From the NCBI GenBank assembly GCA_024402115.1, contig JAKSJQ010000011.1, forward strand, positions 1 to 51,218: a stretch of DNA of 51,218 nucleotides, read 5' to 3'. Both the position numbers and the translations under genes were made by a program. The notes below the pieces were generated by a model, which searched no databases, was not told the DNA's origin, and was given only the letters and a program-made list of their open reading frames with translations. Below are positions 34,118 to 41,532 of this stretch, in pieces (the stretch's first letter is position 1; every line of letters starts with the position of its first letter). Origin of the DNA: Bacteroidales bacterium (GTDB taxonomy: Bacteria; Bacteroidota; Bacteroidia; Bacteroidales; UBA932).

Positions 34118-34975
34118 TCAGTCGATGGCTGACGGCCATGGGTTCGAGATGATGCCCGCCATTTCTTCCATGGTCTTGTGGGCGAGCTTGCGCATATGCT
34201 CGGATTCCTCCTTTCTTGGCTTGTCCTTGTCTGGTACGATAGGATCGCCTATGCTGATGGTCACGAGCGGCTCGTCTGTGCTTCCGAAAAGCTTGTAGAT
34301 GCCAGTCCTTTCGCGGAAGGAAATGACGCATGGGAGTATTGGCATGCCGTACTTGTACGCCATGTTGAAAGGTCCGATCTTAAATGGCCTGATAGGGGAA
34401 TAGTACTTCCAGCTGCAGCTCTCAGGGAAGATATGTATCCATTCCTTCCTTTCGCGTATCTCGTTCATGGCTTCGTTGAAGCACTTGAGCCCGGATCTGT
34501 TCTCGGGGATAGGAATGCCTCCGATGCTCTTCATGAAAATGGAGTCCTTGCCGGTAAATGGAAGAGCATACATAGGAATCCAGCTCTTTCGGAAACGTAT
34601 GGCCTGGAGCACGCAAATCATATCCCATCTGAACACATGGTTGCATACTGTCATGGCTCCGCCACGAAGCAGTTTCCTGTTCTTGAAGACCTTGGAACGT
34701 CCCTTGATCTTCAATCCGTAGCGTATTCTGTTGACGGGAAATGCTATTGTCCATAGGGCTGCATAGCAGATGGCGTGCTGAATGCGGAAACGAAGTGACT
34801 TGTCAAGATATGGGTATGTCTCGTCGAAGGCGATTTCCTTCGACTGACCTCTGACCTTTGCCATCCTGACGAAAGGATCTTCCCCGGAGAAGCTGTCTAC
34901 AGGCTTTGGCACATAGACGTCATCTTCCACGGTAAACCCTCTGTAGGCCGGACCATATTGCGAATAATCTTTCAC
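34118..34975 (-). CDS. glsA: 1-acyl-glycerol-3-phosphate acyltransferase-like protein, probable GlsA
   Basis: A 285-residue PlsC-fold acyltransferase. The catalytic HX4D motif is NHVFRWD (His113, Asp118), block II is around FTGKDSIFMKSIGGIPI, and block III is FPESCSW (183-189), where most family members have FPEGTRS. It is adjacent to a GlsB-type N-acyltransferase in the same direction, as in the Bacteroides glsB-glsA pair, so it likely O-acylates lyso-glycine lipid. It follows mnmA with a 53-bp gap that holds only a weak inverted repeat (TAGCAA/TTGCTA, 35001-35017) and no consensus promoter, so it may be transcribed from the mnmA promoter. Confidence 0.82.
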   Translation of the reverse strand: MKDYSQYGPAYRGFTVEDDVYVPKPVDSFSGEDPFVRMAKVRGQSKEIAFDETYPYLDKSLRFRIQHAICYAALWTIAFPVNRIRYGLKIKGRSKVFKNRKLLRGGAMTVCNHVFRWDMICVLQAIRFRKSWIPMYALPFTGKDSIFMKSIGGIPIPENRSGLKCFNEAMNEIRERKEWIHIFPESCSWKYYSPIRPFKIGPFNMAYKYGMPILPCVISFRERTGIYKLFGSTDEPLVTISIGDPIVPDKDKPRKEESEHMRKLAHKTMEEMAGIISNPWPSAID

Positions 34976-35028
34976 TGGAATTGTACTACCCTCACGAAGA
35001 TAGCAATTTTTTTGCTAAGGATGTAGTT

Positions 35029-36441
35029 CTAGATTACACCTGATCCTATCATTTCGTCATCTGGAGTGTACCATACGGCGAACTGACCAGGGGTGATGCC
35101 CCTCTGAGGAGTGTCGAAAATAATGTAGAGACCATTCTCCCTGCGAATGAGGGTCGCCTCCTGCAGAGGCTGACGGTAGCGGATGCGGACGCGGTAGCGA
35201 CGGATTTCTCCCACTTCCATCTTCAGGTCCTCGCGTATCCAGTGTATTTCCTCCGGAGCCACGCGCAGAACGCTTCGGGACAGTCCCTTGTGCTTGTGTC
35301 CCTCACCGACATAGATGATGTTGTTCTCTATGTCTGTCTCTATCACGAAGATGGAATCCTGATGACCGCCTATGTTGAGACCCTTGCGCTGTCCTATCGT
35401 GTAGAACTGGGCCCCCACATGCTCTCCGACTATCTTTCCATAAGGATTCTCCTTGTACCTGGTCTTCTTTACGTGCTTCTTACCGCTTCGGTAGGTCTCG
35501 GTCTCGAACTTGATTGATCCGTGGCGCACAGGCATAGAGAGCCTCATCCAGTCCTCGTCCGATAGCTGAGCCATCTTCGCCTGATCCCAGTCGTTGATTA
35601 TGCCTGGGTCGGTTACCATACCCTTGTCCTCGGAGATGTAGCTGGTGACCATGTTCACTTCTCCCGCACCTTCCTTGAGAAGGCTCTGGAGCGTATCTTT
35701 CAGGTAGGAATACTGTTCCGAAGTCTCGTAGAAAGGGTCGAATACCTCGACGACGTTTCCTGTTACTGACTTGAGCTGCTGCTGGAGGAAGGTAGGGAGG
35801 TCGACCTTGCCGACGAAGCAGATGCCCTGCGAGTCCTTCTTCTCTGCTGACGGCAGGTCCGCTTCCTTCGCAAGTCTTCTCACTTCGGGCTTGATGATGT
35901 CTCCGATAGGGAACATTGCCTTCGAAAGCTGCTCCTGTGTGAGCTGACAGAGGAAATAGCTCTGGTCCTTGTTCGGGTCGCTTCCTGCAAGTATCCTGTA
36001 CACGGGCTTTCCATCCGCTCCGAGAATCTCCTTGCCATCGGCATCGACTGCGCTTTCCTTTCGGCAGTAATGGCCGGTAGCCACCATCTCGGCACCGAGC
36101 TTCTCTGCGGTCTTGAGGAAGGCGTCGAACTTGATCTCTCGGTTGCAGAGCACGTCCGGATTAGGGGTCCTGCCCTTGGAGTACTCGTCAAACATATAAT
36201 CTACGACCCTCTGGCGATATTCCTTGCTGAGGTCCACGAAATAGAAAGGGATGCCGATCTTGCGCGCTACGAGCTCTGCGACGAAACGATCCTCCTCCCA
36301 CTCGCAGTCGCCATGGAGGGTGCCTGTGGTGTCATGCCAGTTCTGCATGAAAAGTGCGAAGACGTCATAACCTGCCTGCTTGAGCAGGAGTGCTGCGACG
36401 CTGGAGTCAACGCCTCCGGACAGACCTATGCAAACTTTCAT
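35029..36441 (-). CDS. mnmA: tRNA-specific 2-thiouridylase MnmA, long form
   Basis: 470 residues from the ATG at 36441 (MKVCIGLSGG); an in-frame ATG at 36477 would add 12 residues but leaves almost no leader. The PP-loop GLSGGVDSS is at residues 6-14 and the catalytic cysteines are Cys99 (DVLCNREIKFD) and Cys208 (SQGICFVG). MnmA places the sulfur of s2U at the wobble position of Glu, Gln and Lys tRNAs. It is about 100 residues longer than the E. coli enzyme because of extra sequence between the second cysteine and GAQFYTIGQRKGLNIGG (about residues 232-335). It has a good promoter divergent from cdd. Confidence 0.94.
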   Translation of the reverse strand: MKVCIGLSGGVDSSVAALLLKQAGYDVFALFMQNWHDTTGTLHGDCEWEEDRFVAELVARKIGIPFYFVDLSKEYRQRVVDYMFDEYSKGRTPNPDVLCNREIKFDAFLKTAEKLGAEMVATGHYCRKESAVDADGKEILGADGKPVYRILAGSDPNKDQSYFLCQLTQEQLSKAMFPIGDIIKPEVRRLAKEADLPSAEKKDSQGICFVGKVDLPTFLQQQLKSVTGNVVEVFDPFYETSEQYSYLKDTLQSLLKEGAGEVNMVTSYISEDKGMVTDPGIINDWDQAKMAQLSDEDWMRLSMPVRHGSIKFETETYRSGKKHVKKTRYKENPYGKIVGEHVGAQFYTIGQRKGLNIGGHQDSIFVIETDIENNIIYVGEGHKHKGLSRSVLRVAPEEIHWIREDLKMEVGEIRRYRVRIRYRQPLQEATLIRRENGLYIIFDTPQRGITPGQFAVWYTPDDEMIGSGVI

Positions 36442-36486
36442 TGACTTTTGGATATTATGTTTAACTTTGTTAGGCATGATGACATG

Positions 36487-36519
36487 CAAAGATAACACTA
36501 ATTGACCTCCAATGACAAA
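36487..36519 (-). promoter_or_regulatory. Promoter of mnmA
   Basis: On the minus strand TTTG (36519-36516), 21 bp, TATCTTTG (36494-36487). The -33 element overlaps the first codons of cdd. The start point should be near 36481, giving a leader of about 40 nt to the ATG at 36441. Confidence 0.8.
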
Positions 36520-36985
36520 CAAAGAGCTAAAAATCTCCTATGAGGAGTATGGCTCCCTCGAGGAACTTCAGCAGGGAGACAGGGAACTTGCGGAAATGGC
36601 AGTTGATGCCACTAAGTACTCTTATGCGCCATACTCAAAATTCGATGTGGGCGCTGCTCTTCTTCTCTCCGACGGTCGTATCTTTACGGGCGCCAATCAG
36701 GAGAACGCTGCATATCCTTCCGGACTTTGCGCGGAGAGGACGACCATGTTCTATGCGAATGCACATGCAGATGGAGCTCACTTCTGCAAGCTGGCAATCG
36801 CTGCATGTCAGGGAGGAGTGCTTCTCGATTCTCCTGCAACCCCTTGCGGAGCCTGTCGCCAGGTGATGGCGGAATTCCAGACCAAGTCCGGCCATCCGCT
36901 CGAGATCATTCTCGTCGGCAAGAAGAAAGTGCTCAAATTCGAAAGGGTGGAGTGCATTCTTCCATTTATTTTTGACAGTCTCTAA
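36512..36985 (+). CDS. cdd: Cytidine deaminase
   Basis: A 157-residue zinc hydrolase of the homotetrameric Cdd type. The zinc site is complete: Cys73 with catalytic Glu75 in CAERTT, and Cys112 and Cys115 in PCGACRQ. It converts cytidine and deoxycytidine to uridine forms in pyrimidine salvage. No consensus promoter is obvious in the short gap to mnmA. The promoter of the SRP RNA lies over its last codons. Confidence 0.95.
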   Translation: MTNKELKISYEEYGSLEELQQGDRELAEMAVDATKYSYAPYSKFDVGAALLLSDGRIFTGANQENAAYPSGLCAERTTMFYANAHADGAHFCKLAIAACQGGVLLDSPATPCGACRQVMAEFQTKSGHPLEIILVGKKKVLKFERVECILPFIFDSL

Positions 36986-37001
36986 AATTTACATAAATTT
37001 G
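36971..37001 (+). promoter_or_regulatory. Promoter of the SRP RNA gene
   Basis: TTTG (36971-36974), 19 bp, TAAATTTG (36994-37001): a perfect consensus match, starting inside the cdd 3' end. The RNA 5' end, set by base pairing, is about 5-6 bp after the -7 box, which calibrates start points for the other promoters here. Confidence 0.88.
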
Positions 37002-37005
37002 CATC

Positions 37006-37109
37006 GGGGTAAGTCTTACACGACCAGCTCCCTCTGAATTCCCCCAGGGTCGGAAGGCAGCAAGGGTAGGAGGTCGTAGCGGTGCGATGTAATCAGCTTA
37101 CCCTTTTTT
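37006..37109 (+). ncRNA. ffs: Signal recognition particle RNA, small bacterial type (4.5S)
   Basis: The apical domain shows the conserved GGTCGGAAGGCAGCAAGG core that binds Ffh. The ends pair: 37007-37013 with 37097-37103, followed by a run of six T that also makes the transcript's terminator. Inner helices such as GACC (about 37022) with GGTC (about 37073) close the rod. The RNA is about 100 nt and lacks an Alu domain. It works with Ffh in co-translational targeting of membrane proteins. Its promoter is one of the best in the window, and the tRNA-Gly gene starts only 4 bp after its T run. Confidence 0.95.
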
Positions 37110-37113
37110 CTTT

Positions 37114-37189
37114 GCGGAAATAGCTCAGTTGGTAGAGCGTTGGCTTCCCAAGCCGAAGGTCGCGGGTTCGAAACCCGTTTTCCGCTCCA
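37114..37189 (+). tRNA. tRNA-Gly(CCC)
   Basis: A full cloverleaf: acceptor stem 37114-37120 with 37179-37185, D arm GCTC/GAGC, anticodon loop TTCCCAA with anticodon CCC, T arm with TTCGAAA. The 3' CCA is encoded (37187-37189). It reads GGG codons. No separate promoter lies between the SRP RNA end and the tRNA, so it is probably made by read-through and processing. Confidence 0.95.
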
Positions 37190-37190
37190 T

Positions 37191-37233
37191 GACCGGTGGC
37201 ATGTCCCAGACAGCCTGCCGGTCTTTAATTTTG
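37191..37233 (+). terminator. Terminator-like hairpin after tRNA-Gly
   Basis: GACCGG (37191-37196) pairs with CCGGTC (37218-37223), extended by GGC/GCC with a small bulge, and is followed by TTTAATTTT. It would end the ffs-tRNA transcript before the M16 gene. Confidence 0.55.
37226..37233 (+). promoter_or_regulatory. -7 box of the M16 peptidase gene
   Basis: TAATTTTG matches TAnnTTTG, lies 18 bp before the ATG at 37252 and overlaps the T run of the preceding hairpin. No -33 TTG at the usual distance. Confidence 0.5.
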
Positions 37234-37251
37234 GATAATCAACAAGTTACC

Positions 37252-40158
37252 ATGAAACGTATAATCACAGCAGTTTTTGCCGCAGCAGCCATGTTCCTTG
37301 CAGCATCATGCTCCGGCATCAAGTATGAGACCGTCGCAGGCGACCCTCTCAACACCAAGATCTACACCCTCGACAATGGACTCGAGGTGTATATGACGGT
37401 GAACAAGGAGACTCCGCGCATCCAGACCTACATCGCAGTAAAGGTCGGAGCGAAGAACGATCCGCTCGAGACCACCGGTCTCGCACACTATTTCGAGCAT
37501 CTCATGTTCAAGGGAACAGAGCAGTTCGGTACCTCTGACTATGCTGCGGAGAAGCCACTCCTCGACGAGATTGAGGCTCTCTTCGAGGTCTATCGTCAGA
37601 CTGTGGACCCTGCTCAGCGCGAGGCTATCTACCACAAGATCGACTCAGTCAGCTACCTTGCTTCGCAGATTGCCATCCCTAACGAGTATGACAAGCTTAT
37701 GGCCCTCATCGGTGCAGACGGTACCAACGCATGGACCTCTCATGATGAGACCGTCTATACTGAGGATATCCCTTCCAACCAGATTGAGAATTGGGCTCGC
37801 ATCCAGTCAGACCGCTTCATGCATCCTGTGCTCCGCGGTTTCCATACCGAGCTTGAGACCATCTATGAGGAGAAGAACATGTCGCTTACCCAGGACAGCC
37901 GCAAGGTTTGGCAGGCACTCGACAATGCTCTCTATCCTCACCATCCTTATGGAATCCACGATGTGCTCGGTTTCCAGGATCACCTCAAGAACCCTTCCAT
38001 CACCAATGTGAAGAAGTACCACGACACTTACTATGTGCCTAACAACATACGTATCTGCCTCTCCGGCGACTTCGATCCTGACCAGATGGTGAAGACCATC
38101 GAGAAGTACTTCGGTGAGTGGAAGCCAAATCCTTCAATTCCAGCCCTCCAGTACGAGAAGGAGACTCCTATCACTAGTCCTATCGTACGTGATATCTACG
38201 GTCTCGAGTCTGAGAACGTCGCACTCGGATGGCGTCTTCCTGCAGCTACCGATCTTAGGAACACCGCAGTCGCTGAGATTGCCGGCTCTATCCTTTCGAA
38301 CGGCCAGGCCGGTCTGATGGACCTTGACCTCAATCAGCAGCAGAAGGTGCTCTCGGCATATGCTGGAACCCAGATCCAGCCAGACTGCTCAAGTTTCATC
38401 GCCATGGGTAACCCTAAGGCAGGCCAGTCTCTCGAGGAACTCAGCTCACTCCTTCTCTCAGAGGTAGCAAAGCTTCGTTCAGGCGATTTCAGCGAGTCTC
38501 TCATCGAGGCCACCATCAACAATATCAAGCTTTCAAAGATGAGGGAGCTCGAGGATAACGGCTCGCGTGCGCAGCTCTACATCGATGCCTTCATCAACGG
38601 TATCAGCTGGGCAGACGCTTGCAAGGACATTGAGCGCTACTCGGCAGTTACCAAGGATGATGTGGTCGCATGGGCTAACGAGTTCCTCCGCGACGACAAT
38701 TACGTTGTCATCTACAAGAGGATGGGTGAGGATAAGGACATCCAGAAGATCTCAGCACCAGCCATCACTCCAATCGCAACAAACCGTGACAAGCAGAGCG
38801 CCTTCCTTGTGGAGATGGCAAATTCTCAGGTGAAGCCTATCGAGCCTGTGTTTGTGGACTTCAGCAAGGACATGAACCAGTTCGACCTTGCAGAGGGAGT
38901 ACATGTGCTCTACAAGAAGAACGAACTCAATGACATCGCGAGCGTATCGTTTGTTTTCAATACAGGTTCGGAGAATGATCCTGCCCTTGATTTTGCAGCG
39001 AACTATATCGACTACCTCGGAACCGAGGATATGAGCGCAGAGCAGATCGCAACCAAGATGTATGAGCTTGCATGCAGCTACACCGTAAGGGTCGGCAGCG
39101 GTGAGACTTCCATCAGCGTGAGCGGTCTCAATGAGAACCTCCCAGAGGCCATCAAGGTCGTTGAGAATCTCCTCTTCAATGCAAAGGCTGACGAGGACAT
39201 ACTCGCAGCCCTGAAGGCGGACCTCCTTAAGTCAAGGGCTGACAGGAAACTCAACCAGAGATCATGCTATTCAGCTCTCACCAACTATGTTGTCTACGGA
39301 GGTGAGTTCATCGACAAGATCACTCTCAGCAACCCTCAGGTAGCCGCTCTCAAGTCAGAGGAGCTCCTCTCTAAGTTCTCAGAGCTCTATACCAAGGCTC
39401 ATGAGATTCTCTACTACGGCCCTGCGTCAGAGTCTGCGGCAAAGGATCTCCTTTCTGCAAGCCATAAGGTGAATGCCGGTCTTGCTCCTCTCCAGAAGTC
39501 ATATCCTACTCTCAATCAGAACAACGGAAGCTCAGTGGTGATGGCTCAGTATGATGCAAAGCAGATATACTACATCCAGTATTCCAACAGAGGAGAGAAG
39601 TTCATGGCTCCTGAGGCTGCGGCTGTAAACCTCTATAACGAGTATTTCGGTGGCGGCATGAACACAGTCGTATTCCAGGAGATGCGTGAGGCCCGTGGTC
39701 TTGCATATTCTGCATGGGCACGTCTCTATCAGCCAAGCAATCTCAAGAGCGACTACTATTATATGGCATTCATCGCTACCCAGAACGACAAGATGCGCAT
39801 CGCCATCGAAGCTTTCGACGATATCATCAATCAGATGCCGGAGTCAGAGTCGTCGTTCTCAATCGCAAAGGAGGCTATCATCTCACGCATGCGTACGGAC
39901 AGGACTGTCGGTTCTGCCGTCCTCAGCACCTACCGCAGCTGCCGCGAGCTCGGTCTTGACGAACCGCTCGACAAGCAGGTGTTCGAAACCCTCCAGGGCA
40001 TGACTCTCGAGGACGTGGTCGCAACACAGCAGAAGTGGGTCAAGGGACGTGATTACACCTACGCGATCCTCGGTGACATCAAGGATCTCGACGTTGCATA
40101 CCTCAAGACTCTCGGCGACGTGAAGATCGTCAGCCTCGAGGATATCTTCGGATATTAG
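37252..40158 (+). CDS. M16 family zinc metallopeptidase lipoprotein (two-half, pitrilysin type)
   Basis: 968 residues from the ATG at 37252; a longer frame runs back into the tRNA and is not used. Signal peptide with lipobox LAASC (Cys20). The inverted zinc motif HYFEH is at residues 79-83 and the third ligand lies in the glutamate-rich ELETIYEEKN (about 200-209). The C-terminal half (about 500-960) repeats the fold without the zinc motif, as in pitrilysin-type clamshell enzymes, and carries EYFGGGMNTVVFQEMREARGLAYS (in part), the usual R/Y substrate-binding site. It should degrade peptides in the periplasm. Its stop overlaps the convergent flavoprotein stop by 4 bp. Confidence 0.94.
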   Translation: MKRIITAVFAAAAMFLAASCSGIKYETVAGDPLNTKIYTLDNGLEVYMTVNKETPRIQTYIAVKVGAKNDPLETTGLAHYFEHLMFKGTEQFGTSDYAAEKPLLDEIEALFEVYRQTVDPAQREAIYHKIDSVSYLASQIAIPNEYDKLMALIGADGTNAWTSHDETVYTEDIPSNQIENWARIQSDRFMHPVLRGFHTELETIYEEKNMSLTQDSRKVWQALDNALYPHHPYGIHDVLGFQDHLKNPSITNVKKYHDTYYVPNNIRICLSGDFDPDQMVKTIEKYFGEWKPNPSIPALQYEKETPITSPIVRDIYGLESENVALGWRLPAATDLRNTAVAEIAGSILSNGQAGLMDLDLNQQQKVLSAYAGTQIQPDCSSFIAMGNPKAGQSLEELSSLLLSEVAKLRSGDFSESLIEATINNIKLSKMRELEDNGSRAQLYIDAFINGISWADACKDIERYSAVTKDDVVAWANEFLRDDNYVVIYKRMGEDKDIQKISAPAITPIATNRDKQSAFLVEMANSQVKPIEPVFVDFSKDMNQFDLAEGVHVLYKKNELNDIASVSFVFNTGSENDPALDFAANYIDYLGTEDMSAEQIATKMYELACSYTVRVGSGETSISVSGLNENLPEAIKVVENLLFNAKADEDILAALKADLLKSRADRKLNQRSCYSALTNYVVYGGEFIDKITLSNPQVAALKSEELLSKFSELYTKAHEILYYGPASESAAKDLLSASHKVNAGLAPLQKSYPTLNQNNGSSVVMAQYDAKQIYYIQYSNRGEKFMAPEAAAVNLYNEYFGGGMNTVVFQEMREARGLAYSAWARLYQPSNLKSDYYYMAFIATQNDKMRIAIEAFDDIINQMPESESSFSIAKEAIISRMRTDRTVGSAVLSTYRSCRELGLDEPLDKQVFETLQGMTLEDVVATQQKWVKGRDYTYAILGDIKDLDVAYLKTLGDVKIVSLEDIFGY

Positions 40159-41393
40159 GAACGAGCAGCCGAAAGGCCGGCGAGATAGCCGGTCGAAAAG
40201 GCAATGTGAAGATTATAACCGCCGGTATCGGCATCAAGGTCAAGGACTTCGCCCGCAAGGTGGAGTCCTTTCCTTTTCTTTGACTCGAGCGTCTTCTGGT
40301 TCACCTCGTCCAGACTGACTCCACCGGCAGTGATCACGCATCTCTCATAGCCGACATTTCCGACTATGTCCATCCTCCAGTTCTTGAGTGCCTTTGCGAG
40401 TCGCTTGTGGTCGAGCTCCGGATTCGCAGCCATGAACATCGGGATAACTTCCATGGGAAGGACTTTTCCGAGGAGCACGCCGAAACGGGTCTTATATGGC
40501 TTACCGTCGCTGCGCTTGTCCTTGCAGACCTCGTCCCAGAGCTTCTGAATTCTCTTGTCGAGATCTTCGTCATCGACCGCCGGCTTGAGGTCGATGACGG
40601 CCTGGACCTTGGAACCGTTGAGCAGGGCCTTTACGCACTTCCTGCTGACCTTGAATCCTATAGGACCCTCAATTCCTCCGTTGGTGAAGTCGAGGTCTCC
40701 GAACTCTTCCTGAGAGAGGTTTCCGTCGATGATGGTGCTCAATGCTACGTTCTTGAGCGAGATCCATTCAGTGAACCTGTAGTCCTTCGGAGTGATGGCA
40801 GTAAGGCTAGGGAAGCGAGGTGTAAGCTTATGACCGAATGCTTCTGCCCATCCATATCCGTCTCCTGTAGAGCCGGTCTTAGGGTAGGAGAGTCCTCCTG
40901 TGGTCAAGATGAGCTTCCTGCAATGCCAAGACGATCCATCACCGCAATTTACTATGAAGCCTTCTTTCTGACTGTCGTCGATTACGTTGGTAACCGTGCA
41001 GTCGCATATCACCTTTGCTCCTGCATGGCTGGTCGCATATACGAGTGTGTCTACGACATCAGAAGCGAGGTGCGAACTCGGGAATGCGCGGTCTCCTCTT
41101 TCGACCACGCTTGCCATGCCGTTCTCTTCGAAAAAGGCGATGAGCTTCTCCGGGGTGAGGTTCTGGAATGAAGGACGCAGAAAGTTTGCCTTAGGGTGCA
41201 CATGCTCCTGGAAATCGTTCCACTCCTTGACGTTGGTGAAATTGCATCTGCCCTTTCCGGTGATCATGATCTTCCTTCCCGGGCGTGGCATTTTCTCAAG
41301 GACGACCACGTCTTCTCCACAGCTTGCAGCTCCGCAGGCTGCCATGAGACCGGCCGCACCTGCACCTATTACAATAATTCCTGCTTCTTTCAT
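40155..41393 (-). CDS. HI0933/YhiN family flavoprotein (NAD(P)/FAD-dependent oxidoreductase)
   Basis: 412 residues from the ATG at 41393. The dinucleotide-binding motif is VIGAGAAGL (about 6-14), followed by the family signature KMPRPGRKIMITGKGRCNFTN. The middle holds LILTTGGLSYPKTGSTGDGY and the C terminus has the FAD-closing motif AGEVLDLDADTGGYNLHIAFSTGYLAG in split form. The family is sometimes named aminoacetone oxidase-like; the true substrate is not known. The gene ends convergent with the M16 gene with a 4-bp overlap and no terminator between. A near-consensus -7 box GATATTTG lies on the minus strand about 12 bp upstream. Confidence 0.92.
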   Translation of the reverse strand: MKEAGIIVIGAGAAGLMAACGAASCGEDVVVLEKMPRPGRKIMITGKGRCNFTNVKEWNDFQEHVHPKANFLRPSFQNLTPEKLIAFFEENGMASVVERGDRAFPSSHLASDVVDTLVYATSHAGAKVICDCTVTNVIDDSQKEGFIVNCGDGSSWHCRKLILTTGGLSYPKTGSTGDGYGWAEAFGHKLTPRFPSLTAITPKDYRFTEWISLKNVALSTIIDGNLSQEEFGDLDFTNGGIEGPIGFKVSRKCVKALLNGSKVQAVIDLKPAVDDEDLDKRIQKLWDEVCKDKRSDGKPYKTRFGVLLGKVLPMEVIPMFMAANPELDHKRLAKALKNWRMDIVGNVGYERCVITAGGVSLDEVNQKTLESKKRKGLHLAGEVLDLDADTGGYNLHIAFSTGYLAGLSAARS

Positions 41394-41422
41394 ATCACGG
41401 CAAATATCTAAAAAAAATAACA

Positions 41423-41430
41423 TATATTTG
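41423..41430 (+). promoter_or_regulatory. -7 box of the tRNA-Thr transcript
   Basis: TATATTTG lies 24 bp before the tRNA, in an AT-rich stretch. No -33 TTG is seen in the A-rich upstream sequence. Confidence 0.65.
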
Positions 41431-41454
41431 CACCGCGCTCGTAAAAACGCATCA

Positions 41455-41527
41455 GCCACTTTAGCTTAGTCGGTAGAGCATCGCATTCGTAACGCGAAGG
41501 TCGTGGGTTCGATTCCCATAGGTGGCT
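41455..41527 (+). tRNA. tRNA-Thr(CGT)
   Basis: Acceptor stem 41455-41461 with 41520-41526, D arm GCTT/GAGC, anticodon loop TTCGTAA with anticodon CGT, T arm with TTCGATT. It reads ACG codons. CCA is not encoded. The pair 31-39 closing the anticodon loop is A and C, an unusual mismatch (see findings). A lipoprotein gene begins 5 bp after its last base. Confidence 0.93.
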
Positions 41528-41532
41528 CTCTA

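Noticed and set aside
37006..37109. SRP RNA region as a possible riboswitch or small coding gene
   Set aside because: The conserved Ffh-binding core and end pairing identify it as SRP RNA.
37129..37251. Longer M16 frame that begins inside tRNA-Gly
   Set aside because: The tRNA and a terminator-like hairpin occupy this stretch, and the signal peptide begins at 37252.
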